The notes under the pieces are model-generated. The model ran no database searches and was not told where the DNA came from. It saw only the letters and a list, made by a program, of their open reading frames with translations. The translations under genes were made by a program, and so were the position numbers. Positions 36,304 through 45,397 of a stretch of 64,000 bases of DNA are shown here, in pieces. Where the stretch lies: NCBI GenBank assembly GCA_049604415.1, contig JBMYTN010000014.1:1-64000 (forward strand). Reading direction: 5' to 3'. Within the stretch, counting starts at the first letter, position 1. Every line of letters starts with the position of its first letter. This DNA is from JBMYTN01 sp049604415 (GTDB lineage Bacteria > Pseudomonadota > Alphaproteobacteria > Rhodospirillales > Rhodospirillaceae).

Positions 36304-37116
36304 ATGACCGCAACCATTGTTGGCCCCGGCGGCGCCCGCACCATTGTGATCGGCAACCAAAAAGGCGGCTCAGGGAAATCCACCATTGCCACCCATTTGA
36401 TCGTTGGCTTGGCCCGAACCGGCTTGCGCATTGGCTCGGTGGATTTGGATGGCGCCCAGGGCACGCTGACCCGCTATCTGGAAAACCGCGCGTCCTTCGC
36501 CAGCAAGCGGGATTTGGCCCTGCCAACCTCTGATCATGTCAAGCTGGTGCCTTCGGGCGACGACATGCGCGATCGGCGCGAGCTGGAACAATGCCTGGAG
36601 GCTTTCCGCGATCAGGTCGATGTGGTGGTGATTGACACCCCCGGGGCGGACACCCCAACGGCCCGGGTTGCCCATGGCGAGGCGGATATTCTGATCACGC
36701 CGCTCAATGACAGCTTTATTGATTTGGATGTCATCGCCCGCATCGATGGCGAGACCATGGCCGTGGTCGGTCCCAGCACCTATGCCGCCCGGGTGTGGGA
36801 GGCCAAGCAGGCGAAGGCCAAGCGCGATGGGGTCAGCATGAAATGGATCTTGCTGCGCAACCGTTTGTCCCATCTTGATGCCCGCAACAAGCGGGATATG
36901 GAAGAAAGCCTTGATGAGCTTTCCAAACGGCTCGGCTTTCGCATCATCCCCGGCCTTGGGGAGCGGGTGATTTACCGCGAACTGTTCCTCAATGGCTTGA
37001 CCCTGATTGATCTGCGCGATGGCGATGACGAGATGGGCATGAAAACTTCGCATATCGCTGCCCGCCGAGAACTGCGCGAACTGATGGATGCCATTGGTCT
37101 AAAGGTGGTGGCCTGA
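36304..37116 (+). CDS. mipZ: Division-plane positioning ATPase MipZ
   Basis: A 270-residue ParA-like ATPase that, in Caulobacter and relatives, forms a gradient from the chromosome pole and blocks FtsZ assembly away from midcell. The deviant Walker A is NQKGGSGKST (18-27), the second catalytic region is VDLDGAQGTLTRYLENR and Walker B is VVVIDTPGAD. The diagnostic MipZ region is ILLRNRLSHLDARNKRDM followed by PGLGERVIYRELFLNGLTL. It is followed by a vWA gene and a membrane J-protein gene, an arrangement that may be functional. Its presence supports an alphaproteobacterial source. Confidence 0.93.
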   Translation: MTATIVGPGGARTIVIGNQKGGSGKSTIATHLIVGLARTGLRIGSVDLDGAQGTLTRYLENRASFASKRDLALPTSDHVKLVPSGDDMRDRRELEQCLEAFRDQVDVVVIDTPGADTPTARVAHGEADILITPLNDSFIDLDVIARIDGETMAVVGPSTYAARVWEAKQAKAKRDGVSMKWILLRNRLSHLDARNKRDMEESLDELSKRLGFRIIPGLGERVIYRELFLNGLTLIDLRDGDDEMGMKTSHIAARRELRELMDAIGLKVVA

Positions 37117-37168
37117 CCTCGCGACGCCTACATAAGAGAGGGAAGGCGAAGCAACAAAGGTGCGCTCC

Positions 37169-37948
37169 ATGGCGTCGGGTAAAAACCTCTCTGGCGGCAA
37201 ATCCGTCCCGCAGGATCTGGCGGGGGATGTAGATCGTTTCTTGCAACAGGTGGCATCGGCACCGCTGCCCGCTGTGCTCGAAGATCCGGAACCCGCCGGA
37301 AGGCTGATTTTCTCCCTGGATGCCACCGGCAGCCGCCAGGCGACCTGGGACCTTGCGGTTTCCATTCAGGCCGAGATGTTTAAAGAAGCCGATGCAGTCG
37401 GCGGCCTTGATGTCCAACTGGTGTATTACCGGGGCATTATGGACTACAAGTTCAGCCCTTGGGAGCGCCGAGCAGAAGCTTTGGCCAAGCGGATGATGGC
37501 GGTGCGCTGCCAACCTGGTCGGACCCAGATTGGCCGGATCTTGTCCCACGCCATTCGCGAAAGCCGACAAAACAAAGTCAATGCGGTGGTGTTTGTCGGC
37601 GATTGCTGCGAGGAATCAGAGAAAGACCTCTATCGCATGGCCGGGCAATTGGGCCTTTTGGGCACGCCTTTGTTCTTGTTCCATGAGGGCGATGATGATC
37701 ATGCCGCAGGCGTGTTCGGCCATATTGCCAAAATTACGGGCGGTGCGGCATTGCCCTTTAACGCCCGCAGTGCCCGGGAATTGCGGGATTTGCTGCGGGC
37801 CGTGGCGGTCTTCGCCACCGGCGGCGGTGATGCTCTGCTGAAATTTGCCCAGCGCACGGGCGGGGCGGCCAAGCTGCTGGAATACCGCATGGGTGGAAGC
37901 CCAGAGGGCAGCCGTCGCGCGAAACCGGCCGGGGAGAGTGGCTGGTGA
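37169..37948 (+). CDS. Cytoplasmic vWA-like protein
   Basis: A 259-residue soluble protein with a von Willebrand A-like fold. SLDATGSR is a variant MIDAS (DxTGS instead of DxSxS), and VVFVGDCCEES has the later acidic site. The ATG at 37169 is chosen, with AAAGG eight bases upstream; a GTG at 37160 is an alternative. It lies about 50 bases after mipZ and overlaps the J-protein gene (GTGA). Chaperone-linked vWA proteins exist, so cooperation with the J-protein is an inference from the coupling. Confidence 0.78.
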   Translation: MASGKNLSGGKSVPQDLAGDVDRFLQQVASAPLPAVLEDPEPAGRLIFSLDATGSRQATWDLAVSIQAEMFKEADAVGGLDVQLVYYRGIMDYKFSPWERRAEALAKRMMAVRCQPGRTQIGRILSHAIRESRQNKVNAVVFVGDCCEESEKDLYRMAGQLGLLGTPLFLFHEGDDDHAAGVFGHIAKITGGAALPFNARSARELRDLLRAVAVFATGGGDALLKFAQRTGGAAKLLEYRMGGSPEGSRRAKPAGESGW

Positions 37949-38805
37949 TTGGCTTTGTTTTATTAGGCCTGTGCCTGTTTGTTGGCTTCCTGCTGCTCAG
38001 CCGTTGGTTTGTCAATTCTGAACCAAAGCAGATCCTAAGCACACTAAAATGGATCGCGATTGCCACATTGGGCGGTGCCGTCATTTTTATGTTGGTCACC
38101 GGGCGCTTGGGCTGGGCCTTCGCCGGGATCGCTGGCCTGTTTATGATCATCTTTAAGGCACTCGGCCTGTTGGGCTGGCCCTTCGTGTTGAAAACCCTTT
38201 TCAACCGACTGTCGGGCTCTGGTGGGTCTGCCGCTGGTTTTGGCGGCGGAGCAGGTCCGACTGGTCCCACAACCGGCGGCGCTGCTGCCGGTGGAAGTTC
38301 CACGGTGGAGACCCCGTTTTTGCGCATGGAGCTAAATCTCGGCAGCGGCGGTATGAGAGGCACTGTCCTGAAAGGTCTCTATACCGGTCGGGATCTGGAC
38401 GATCTGGAGCCGGAAGAAATGAGTGGCCTGATCCATGCTATCGGTGGGGATCGGGATTCCCTCCGGCTGTTGGAATCCTGGCTGGACCGGGAGCGGCCCA
38501 ATTGGCGCGAGGTGATCCGGCGCGCTGAAGGGCGCGATGGCCCTCAGCAGGAGAGCGAAACAGGGACCGCTGACCAAGCCAGCGGGGCTCAGCGCCGCAG
38601 TCGTAATACCCAGCCGATGACCGCTGAGCAAGCACGCTCCATCCTCGGCTTAAGCGAGCAGGATGCCCAGAACCCCGATGCCATTAAGGCAGCCCATCGC
38701 CAATTGATGGGCATGATGCATCCGGATCGCGGCGGGTCTGATTTCCTGGCTGCCCAGATCAATCAAGCCCGAGGACTGCTGTTGGACCTGCTGCAGGGGT
38801 CTTAG
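37945..38805 (+). CDS. Membrane-anchored J-domain protein (Tim14/DjlA-like topology)
   Basis: A 286-residue protein with two or three N-terminal hydrophobic helices (about 3-18, 35-51 and 57-70), a Gly-rich linker and a C-terminal J-like domain. The HPD triad is at 259-261 in MMHPDRGGSD and should stimulate DnaK ATPase. Membrane N-terminus plus a terminal J domain resembles mitochondrial Pam18/Tim14 and alphaproteobacterial relatives. It starts at GTG within the vWA stop. The region after it holds only the galU leader. Partners other than DnaK and the adjacent vWA protein are unknown. Confidence 0.82.
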   Translation: MIGFVLLGLCLFVGFLLLSRWFVNSEPKQILSTLKWIAIATLGGAVIFMLVTGRLGWAFAGIAGLFMIIFKALGLLGWPFVLKTLFNRLSGSGGSAAGFGGGAGPTGPTTGGAAAGGSSTVETPFLRMELNLGSGGMRGTVLKGLYTGRDLDDLEPEEMSGLIHAIGGDRDSLRLLESWLDRERPNWREVIRRAEGRDGPQQESETGTADQASGAQRRSRNTQPMTAEQARSILGLSEQDAQNPDAIKAAHRQLMGMMHPDRGGSDFLAAQINQARGLLLDLLQGS

Positions 38806-38978
38806 CTCCTGATGGTCCATTTACGGATTTCTGCGCCATTGTTTTATCTGGTTTACGCTGCATAGCCGCTCTGAGCAAAACACAGACCGTTCCTGCGGTG
38901 ATGGTCTTGTCAGGGGCTCCCGCCCATGGCACAACCGCCCCGTCATTAGCTGAGCCTGGAAGCACAGGGAGGATGTCC

Positions 38979-39857
38979 GTGACAGCCAGAGTTCGTAAGG
39001 CCGTGTTTCCCGTGGCGGGCATGGGGACCCGCTTCCTACCCGCCACAAAGACCATGGCAAAAGAAATGCTGCCGGTCGTGGACAAACCTCTGATCCAATA
39101 TGCTGTCGAAGAAGCTGCCGAAGCGGGGATTGAGCATTTCATCTTTGTCACCGGGCGGGGCAAATCGGTTCTGATGGACCATTTTGATCATATGCCCGAG
39201 CTGGAAGCTTTGCTCAAAGAGCGGGGCAAGACCGATATTCTCGACACTTTATTGGGCTCCATGCCCGATCCCGGAGCGCTCTTCGCCACCCGGCAGCAAC
39301 AGCCCTTGGGCCTGGGCCATGCGGTTTGGTGTGCACGGGCCTTTGTCGGCGACGAGCCCTTTGCCGTATTGCTGCCGGATGATCTGGTGATGTCGCAGCA
39401 GCCCTGTATCGGGCAGTTGATTGATGCCCATGCCAAGGTCGGCGGCAATGTGGTTGCTGTGGAAGATGTGCCGAAAAGCCGGACCAGCAGCTATGGCATT
39501 TTGGACGTCTCCGCCGAAGATGGCCCCTTGGCCCGCGCCCAGGGTCTGGTGGAAAAGCCTGCTCCGGAAAAGGCTCCCTCCACTTTGGCTATTATTGGAC
39601 GCTATGTGTTGGATCCCGGCGTGTTTGATCCGCTGTCCGCAAAGCAAAAAGGGGCCGGGGGCGAAATTCAGCTGACCGATGCGCTCAACGCCATGATTGC
39701 CGAGACTCCCTTCCACGGCTTGCGCTATGACGGGACCCGGTTTGACTGTGGCGACAAAGTTGGCTTCCTGCATGCCAATGTGGCCTTTGCCCTGAAGCGT
39801 CCGGATATGGGTCCGGCGGTGGCGGAGATGGTCAAGGGGATGGCCAAGGATTTATAA
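38979..39857 (+). CDS. galU: UTP-glucose-1-phosphate uridylyltransferase GalU
   Basis: A 292-residue enzyme making UDP-glucose, a precursor for exopolysaccharide and LPS. The nucleotide-binding start AVFPVAGMGTRFLPATKT is near the N-terminus, and later EMLPVVDKPLIQYAVEEA, RTSSYGILD and FDCGDKVGFLHANV match GalU. The open frame extends to 38898, but AGGGAGG at 38966-38972 is too near the ATG at 38973 and ideally placed for GTG 38979, which gives the usual family length. ugd follows 88 bases later, so UDP-glucose is probably channelled to UDP-glucuronate. Confidence 0.92.
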   Translation: MTARVRKAVFPVAGMGTRFLPATKTMAKEMLPVVDKPLIQYAVEEAAEAGIEHFIFVTGRGKSVLMDHFDHMPELEALLKERGKTDILDTLLGSMPDPGALFATRQQQPLGLGHAVWCARAFVGDEPFAVLLPDDLVMSQQPCIGQLIDAHAKVGGNVVAVEDVPKSRTSSYGILDVSAEDGPLARAQGLVEKPAPEKAPSTLAIIGRYVLDPGVFDPLSAKQKGAGGEIQLTDALNAMIAETPFHGLRYDGTRFDCGDKVGFLHANVAFALKRPDMGPAVAEMVKGMAKDL

Positions 39858-39945
39858 GTCCAAAGCACCTGTTCAGGGCTTTGGCGAATAGGATTATGGC
39901 TGACCTTGGTTAAGGGGTTCAGTTGGATGATCGGGGGACTTCCAT

Positions 39946-41262
39946 ATGCGTATCGCAATGATTGGAACCGGCTATGTGGGCCTGGTGTCCGGTGCCTGCT
40001 TTTCTGAATTTGGCGTCGAGGTTGTCTGCGTCGATAAGGACGAAGCCAAAATCACCGGGCTGAAGGAACACGGCAAGATCCCGATCTTTGAGCCGGGTCT
40101 GGATAACCTGGTGTCCAGCAATGCCGCAGCCGGGCGGCTGTCCTTCACCACGAATTTGGCGGAGGCGATGGACGGTGCCAAAGCGGTGTTTATCGCCGTG
40201 GGGACGCCGAGCCGACGCGGTGATGGTCATGCGGATTTGAGTTACGTCTACGCCGCAGCGCGCGAGATTGCGCAAAACATGACCGGTTATACGGTGGTCG
40301 TGACCAAATCCACGGTGCCGGTGGGAACCGGGCGCGAGGTGGCGCGGATCATTAAGGAAGAACGCCCTGACGCGGATTTCGATGTGGTCTCCAATCCCGA
40401 GTTTCTGCGCGAAGGTTCAGCGATCAATGATTTCATGCGCCCGGACCGGGTGGTGATCGGGGCTGAAACGGACCGGGCCCAAGCGGTTATGCGCGAGCTC
40501 TACCGTGTGCTCTATTTGATCGAAACCCCGATCCTGTTCACCAGCTTGGAAACATCCGAGCTGATCAAATATGCCGCCAACACCTTCTTGGCGACCAAGA
40601 TCACCTTCATCAACGAGATCGCCGATCTGTGTGAAAAGGTGAATGCGGATGTGCATGACGTTGCCAAGGGCATCGGTTTGGATGGTCGGATTGGTAAAAA
40701 GTTTCTGCATCCCGGCCCAGGCTATGGCGGCTCCTGCTTCCCGAAGGACACCTTGGCGCTGGTGAAAACCGCCCAAGATTATGAAGCCCCCCTGCGGATT
40801 GTCGAAACCGTCGTCGACATCAATGATAAGCGCAAAGTCGACATGGGACGCCGCATCGTCGATTTCCTCGGCGGCTCGGTCCAGGGCAAGACCCTGGCCA
40901 TTCTGGGTTTGACCTTCAAACCCAACACCGACGACATGCGCGACAGCCCCAGCCTGGCGATTGTGCCTTATCTGGTGGCGGCGGGGGCGACCTTGCGGGC
41001 CTTCGATCCGGAAGGCATGGAGGAAGCCAAAGAGCTGCTCTCGGGCATCACCTATGTCGATGGGGCCTATGAGGCCATGGAAGGGGCTGATGCTGCGGTG
41101 ATCTTGACGGAATGGAACGAGTTCCGTGCGCTGAATTTGGATCGGGTCAAGGGTCTGCTCTCCAGCCCGACCCTGATCGATTTGCGCAATGTGTATGATC
41201 CGGAGTCCATGGAGGCCAAAGGCTTCCGCTATCTATGTATTGGCCGCCGGGCGGTGGGTTAA
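39946..41262 (+). CDS. ugd: UDP-glucose 6-dehydrogenase
   Basis: A 438-residue NAD-dependent enzyme oxidising UDP-glucose to UDP-glucuronate. The N-terminal Rossmann motif is MIGTGYVGLVSGACFSEFG. The catalytic cysteine lies in GYGGSCFPKDT, and the third domain has LGLTFKPNTDDMRDSPS. The length is normal. It follows galU and precedes a phosphohexomutase gene, with a strong terminator at 41268-41300 between them, so galU-ugd may form one transcript. The product feeds acidic polysaccharide or lipid A modification; which one cannot be seen here. Confidence 0.94.
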   Translation: MRIAMIGTGYVGLVSGACFSEFGVEVVCVDKDEAKITGLKEHGKIPIFEPGLDNLVSSNAAAGRLSFTTNLAEAMDGAKAVFIAVGTPSRRGDGHADLSYVYAAAREIAQNMTGYTVVVTKSTVPVGTGREVARIIKEERPDADFDVVSNPEFLREGSAINDFMRPDRVVIGAETDRAQAVMRELYRVLYLIETPILFTSLETSELIKYAANTFLATKITFINEIADLCEKVNADVHDVAKGIGLDGRIGKKFLHPGPGYGGSCFPKDTLALVKTAQDYEAPLRIVETVVDINDKRKVDMGRRIVDFLGGSVQGKTLAILGLTFKPNTDDMRDSPSLAIVPYLVAAGATLRAFDPEGMEEAKELLSGITYVDGAYEAMEGADAAVILTEWNEFRALNLDRVKGLLSSPTLIDLRNVYDPESMEAKGFRYLCIGRRAVG

Positions 41263-41267
41263 GGATT

Positions 41268-41300
41268 GGGCGGGGCGCTGCGGTGACCCGCCCTTTTTTT
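41268..41300 (+). terminator. Rho-independent terminator after ugd
   Basis: GGGCGGG (41268-41274) pairs perfectly with CCCGCCC (41287-41293), followed by seven Ts. It separates galU-ugd from the phosphohexomutase gene. Confidence 0.85.
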
Positions 41301-41352
41301 GCCAACGCCGGTTCTGTGCCAACCATCCTGACACCCCCTGTTTGAGGAGAAG

Positions 41353-42762
41353 ATGACTGTGACCGCTCCCGCCACACCTGCTGCCCATGCGTTCCACCAC
41401 ACGGTACTGCGGGCCTATGACATTCGCGGCATTGTCGGGGAAACCTTAAGCGAAGCAGATGCCCGCGCCATTGGCTGGGCCTATGGCACCATGGTAAAGC
41501 GCGGCGGGGGCACATCGGTCTGTGTCGGCCGCGATGGTCGGGTCAGCTCGCCGTCCCTGGAAGCCGCGCTGAGCGAAGGCCTCGCCGCCACCGGTCTGGA
41601 AGTCCGGCGCATTGGCGAGGGGCCGACACCGATGCTGTATTTCGCCACCAAGCACACCAAAGCCTCCGCAGGGATCCAGGTCACTGGCTCTCACAACCCG
41701 CCGACCCATAACGGCTTTAAGATGATGTTGGCGGAGCGGCCCTTCTTTGGTGAAGACATCCAGGCCCTGGGCAAACTGGCTGCCGCCGGAGATTATGATT
41801 TGGGTGAAGGGTCCGTGGTCGAACTGCCCATGGAAGAGGCCTATCTGGAGACGCTGGTCTCTGCCTATGATGGGGCTGCCGAAGCGCCGATCACCGTGGC
41901 CTGGGATGCGGGCAATGGTGCGGCTGGCCCAATGATGCGGCGTCTGTCAGAGCGCCTGCCCGGCACGCATATCCTGTTGTTTGACGAGGTTGACGGGACC
42001 TTCCCGAACCACCACCCGGATCCCACCGAACCGGAAAATCTGGAAGATATTCGCCAGGCAGTGGCCGACAACAAAGCCCATTTGGGCATTGCCTTTGATG
42101 GCGATGGCGACCGTATCGGCGTGATTGATGGGGCCGGGAAAGTCCTCTGGGGTGATCAGATTCTGATGCTTTTGGCCAGGGAGGTGATCGCAGCCTATCC
42201 CGGGGCAACCATCATCGCCGATGTGAAGGCTTCTGGCGCCTTGTTTGCCGAGATCGAGCGTCTTGGTGGCACACCGTTGATGTGGAAAACCGGACATTCC
42301 CTGATCAAGAGCAAAATGGCTGAGGTCAAAGCACCCCTGGCCGGGGAAATGAGCGGCCATATCTTTTTTGCCGACCGCTATTACGGCTTTGACGATGCGC
42401 TCTATGCAGCGGTGCGGTTTATCTCCTTGGTCACCCGGCTGAAGGATATGGATCTTGCCGGGGAGCATGCGGCTCTGCCGAGTTTTGTGAACACCCCGGA
42501 GCTGCGGTTCGATTGCCCCGATGAACGCAAATTTGCTGTGATCGAAGAGGTCGAAGCCCGTTTGCAACAGGCAGGCGCCGATGTGGTCGCGGTGGATGGT
42601 GTGCGGGTCAACACCCCGGAAGGGTGGTGGTTGCTGCGGGCCTCCAACACCCAGGCGGTCCTAGTGGCTCGCGCCGAGGCGGACAATGCCGAAAACCTTG
42701 CCGTGCTGAAGCAAGCCCTGGCAGCGCAATTGGAAGCCTCCGGGCTCGCGCTTCCCGACTAA
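41353..42762 (+). CDS. Phosphomannomutase/phosphoglucomutase
   Basis: A 469-residue alpha-phosphohexomutase of the AlgC/ManB type that interconverts hexose 6- and 1-phosphates, supplying glucose-1-phosphate for GalU and mannose-1-phosphate for GDP-sugars. YDIRGIVGETLSE opens the protein, the active-site phosphoserine lies in TGSHNPPTHNG, the metal loop is FDGDGDRIG and the sugar-specificity loop is GEMSGH. GAGGAGAAG precedes the ATG. A bidirectional terminator follows, shared with the convergent carboxypeptidase gene. Together with galU, ugd and pgi it supports sugar-nucleotide supply. Confidence 0.93.
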   Translation: MTVTAPATPAAHAFHHTVLRAYDIRGIVGETLSEADARAIGWAYGTMVKRGGGTSVCVGRDGRVSSPSLEAALSEGLAATGLEVRRIGEGPTPMLYFATKHTKASAGIQVTGSHNPPTHNGFKMMLAERPFFGEDIQALGKLAAAGDYDLGEGSVVELPMEEAYLETLVSAYDGAAEAPITVAWDAGNGAAGPMMRRLSERLPGTHILLFDEVDGTFPNHHPDPTEPENLEDIRQAVADNKAHLGIAFDGDGDRIGVIDGAGKVLWGDQILMLLAREVIAAYPGATIIADVKASGALFAEIERLGGTPLMWKTGHSLIKSKMAEVKAPLAGEMSGHIFFADRYYGFDDALYAAVRFISLVTRLKDMDLAGEHAALPSFVNTPELRFDCPDERKFAVIEEVEARLQQAGADVVAVDGVRVNTPEGWWLLRASNTQAVLVARAEADNAENLAVLKQALAAQLEASGLALPD

Positions 42763-42781
42763 TCACGCCATGCGGCAAAAG

Positions 42782-42819
42782 AAAACCCCCGCGCATTGGC
42801 CGATGCGCGGGGGTTTTTT
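42782..42819. terminator. Bidirectional rho-independent terminator
   Basis: AAAACCCCCGCGCAT (42782-42796) and ATGCGCGGGGGTTTT (42803-42817) form a perfect 15-pair stem with T tracts on both strands. It can end both the phosphohexomutase transcript and the convergent D-Ala-D-Ala carboxypeptidase transcript. Confidence 0.92.
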
Positions 42820-42845
42820 GTTTGTGGAATGAGGAAGGCGTTGCC

Positions 42846-44333
42846 CTATCGCTGGGCGACAACCGCCTGAGAGGGCGACAGGACCAAGCAACCATTGCGC
42901 CCCAAACCCAGGGCCCGACAGGTGTCTTTGGCGGCGACTTGGTTGGCCAGGCCAAACAAGCGTGCGCGATACAGCATTTTGCCAGAGCTGGTCGGCCCAC
43001 CGGTCACCACCGCTTCCACGGGGTGCACATCTTCGCGGCTATTGAGCCGGGTTGCAGCGTTTTGAGCTGCAGCGCGGGCTGTTGCTTCGCTGGCAAAGGC
43101 ACCCACTTGGATGCCCCAAGTCCGGAACCGAGGCGTGCTCGCGACCTCTGGCGTGCCTTGCTTCATGGTCGGGACCGTTGCCGAAGGTACAACGGGGCTG
43201 CGCACCGTCGGCGCCGCCGTGACCGGAGCAGGGGTCTGCCCGAGCCTGGCGGACAATTCCATCGGCGTCCGACCCGGCTTGTATGCTGGCGGCAGGGGCG
43301 CATCGGGCGCGCTGCCATATTCCGTCGGCTCAAACACGCGGGCGGGCTGCGTGGTCAGAGGCGTGGGTTGAGTGCTTACACCTGCAAATTCAGAGGGTTT
43401 GTCCAGCGGAATTGGCGGCGGCACATTGGACGCAACGGCAAGCTGGGCAAACCCCCGATCCAACAGATCCATCATATGCTTGTCGCGGGACTTGGCGGTC
43501 CGCCCGCCAAACACCACGGCCACAAGGCGCTGGCCATTGCGGCTGGCCGAAGAGGCCAGATTGAAGCCAGAGGCGCGGATATAGCCGGTTTTCAGGCCAT
43601 CGGCGCCGCGATATTGCTTCAGAACCCGGTTGTGGGTGGTGATGGTGCGATTGCCAAAGCGGAAGCTGGTGGTTTTGAAATAGTCATAATAATGCGGAAA
43701 ATGCTTTTGCAGGGCCATGCTGAGGATGGCCATGTCCCGGGCGGTCGACATTTGCTTGCGATTGGGCAGACCGGAAGCATTGCGGAAGGTGGTCCGGGTC
43801 ATGCCCAGGGATTTGGCCTTTTTTGTCATCATCTGGGCGAATTTGGCTTCGGTGCCACCCAGGGCCTCGGCCACGACCACCGCCACATCATTGGCGGACT
43901 TGGTCACCAGCGACTTGATGGCATGCTCGACCAGCAAACCGGTGCCCGCCCGCAAACCCAGCTTGGACGGCGGCTGTTTGGCGGCATTGGAAGACACCTT
44001 CAAGCGGGCATCGCGCTTGACGCGGCCCTGGTCGATGGCCTCGAACAACATGTACAAGGTCATCATCTTGGTCAAAGACGCCGGATATTTGCGGGTGTCT
44101 GCATTGCGGGCATGCAGGACTTTTCCGGTCCGGGCATCAACCACAATCGAGGCATAGCGGGCCTCAGCCTGGCTCGGCAGGGCAATCGACACCAGGCCCA
44201 GAATCAAAAGAGCCGCAGAGATGCGGCCCAGCAGCGTGGCGCGGGGGAGGGATCGGACGCGGGCGGCTTTAATCCCATCGGTTTTGACGGAAGCAATCGG
44301 GGATAGGGTCCGCGCGGTGGAAGCACATGCCAT
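42846..44333 (-). CDS. D-Ala-D-Ala carboxypeptidase (penicillin-binding protein) with SPOR domain
   Basis: A 495-residue envelope enzyme trimming peptidoglycan stem peptides. After a membrane/signal segment (about 33-57), the S11 peptidase motifs are complete: SLTK (Ser86, Lys89), SAN (146-148) and KTG (248-250). A Pro/Thr-rich linker leads to a C-terminal SPOR domain (about 418-490, TWGIQVGAFASEA), which in other proteins binds denuded glycan at the septum. A full CtrA-type box lies about 100 bases upstream (44436-44451), so cell-cycle control is possible. The N-terminus before the signal is long and its start has a weak ribosome site. Confidence 0.92.
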   Translation of the reverse strand: MACASTARTLSPIASVKTDGIKAARVRSLPRATLLGRISAALLILGLVSIALPSQAEARYASIVVDARTGKVLHARNADTRKYPASLTKMMTLYMLFEAIDQGRVKRDARLKVSSNAAKQPPSKLGLRAGTGLLVEHAIKSLVTKSANDVAVVVAEALGGTEAKFAQMMTKKAKSLGMTRTTFRNASGLPNRKQMSTARDMAILSMALQKHFPHYYDYFKTTSFRFGNRTITTHNRVLKQYRGADGLKTGYIRASGFNLASSASRNGQRLVAVVFGGRTAKSRDKHMMDLLDRGFAQLAVASNVPPPIPLDKPSEFAGVSTQPTPLTTQPARVFEPTEYGSAPDAPLPPAYKPGRTPMELSARLGQTPAPVTAAPTVRSPVVPSATVPTMKQGTPEVASTPRFRTWGIQVGAFASEATARAAAQNAATRLNSREDVHPVEAVVTGGPTSSGKMLYRARLFGLANQVAAKDTCRALGLGRNGCLVLSPSQAVVAQR

Positions 44334-44435
44334 AACAGCCGGTCTCCATGGGTGACTTCAATTGTGTCGAGAATACGCAAGTTGCGAGTCGCTGTCTATC
44401 GGAGATCGTCGTCTAAAGTTGATTTTTTCAATTGG

Positions 44436-44451
44436 TTAAGATGGTTTTAAC
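44436..44451. promoter_or_regulatory. Candidate CtrA binding site (TTAA-N7-TTAAC)
   Basis: TTAA-GATGGTT-TTAAC matches the full CtrA consensus and lies in the 302-base space between the divergent carboxypeptidase (start 44333) and lipoprotein (start 44636) genes. The rest of this AT-rich space holds no gene. The site sits within a larger GGTTAA/TTAACC inverted repeat. It is about 100 bases from the carboxypeptidase start codon, so control of that gene is the more natural reading; binding is inferred from sequence alone. Confidence 0.5.
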
Positions 44452-44635
44452 CTTTTGCTGACCTCAGAAAGAAGAAAAATTCACGAAAGTCAAAAAAAGA
44501 TCAATGTCAAGACTGAAAATTGGTTTCAAAACGGTGATTTCTGATCCAACCCGGACCATGTTGTCGCATAGCATCACAGGGTTGTGCAAGGTCGTGAAGA
44601 TCATCGGTATGGCGCGGGACAAGCAGGGGAAAAAC

Positions 44636-45346
44636 ATGACAGTGTGGCTAGGGAAATCTTTCATCGGATTGTTGGTGTTCGGCGGCTTGGCCGCCTGTTC
44701 TGCTGCGCCTGGGGTGCAGCTGGATGATCCCATTGAGCGGAAGGTGAAATGGTACTCCACCCTAAATGGGGATGACATCCGAGCGCGTTGTGCAGCAGGG
44801 GGTAGTGATGAGGTGCGTTTGATTATGAACGCGGTCTATTCGGAGCATGTCCGCATTCACACCCTGCGTCCAGGGTCGACCGGTTCCGGATTGGGCCAAG
44901 GACAAACTGCGGTGATGGACAGTCGCATTATTGGCGAGACCGATTTGACTGCCCTGGCGGTGGACCTGACCGATCTGTTGGGGCCAGGGCGGGGCGTGGA
45001 TAGCAAGGCCGCCATCAATGCAGAGCAGCTTGCCGCGATCATGGACGGGTTGGAGGCCAGCGGCCTGTCTTCCGGCGGCGCAACCCCCGCGACCTTGCGG
45101 GGAGCGTCCCATTATTGGGTGGCGTCTGCCTGTCGAAGTGGTGCCTATTCCTTTGCGGCTTGGCGGGTCGATGACGGTCATGCGGGCAGCATGGCTTTTG
45201 TGAAGCCCGTGCTGGCGGCAGACCCGTCCGGTATTTTGGTTCCGGTATATCAAAGAGCTGTGCGGGGCGGGATTGAAGAGCGCCGTCGTGAGCAATTTGA
45301 CTTTGTGCTTGAGGCCGGTCCGGAAGGCCTGCTCTATCTGCCTTAA
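44636..45346 (+). CDS. Predicted lipoprotein of unknown function
   Basis: A 236-residue protein. The ATG at 44636 has AGGGGA six bases upstream and begins a lipoprotein signal, with the lipobox LAAC placing the lipidated Cys at residue 21; earlier in-frame ATGs at 44504 and 44609 would bury this signal. The mature part has short hydrophobic strands, including HYWVASACRSGAYSFAAWRV and a tail ending EAGPEGLLYLP. I recognise no family. It sits downstream of a CtrA-type box and before the phasin promoter region. Confidence 0.72.
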   Translation: MTVWLGKSFIGLLVFGGLAACSAAPGVQLDDPIERKVKWYSTLNGDDIRARCAAGGSDEVRLIMNAVYSEHVRIHTLRPGSTGSGLGQGQTAVMDSRIIGETDLTALAVDLTDLLGPGRGVDSKAAINAEQLAAIMDGLEASGLSSGGATPATLRGASHYWVASACRSGAYSFAAWRVDDGHAGSMAFVKPVLAADPSGILVPVYQRAVRGGIEERRREQFDFVLEAGPEGLLYLP

Positions 45347-45397
45347 CCGCAGTTTTCCTGGCGAAATCACCCATCTCACTCCAGAGAGATGGAGTTT

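Noticed and set aside
42624..44306. 560-codon open frame on the plus strand, antisense to the carboxypeptidase gene
   Set aside because: The opposite strand has complete SLTK, SAN and KTG motifs; the plus frame has no domain and is a GC-rich shadow.
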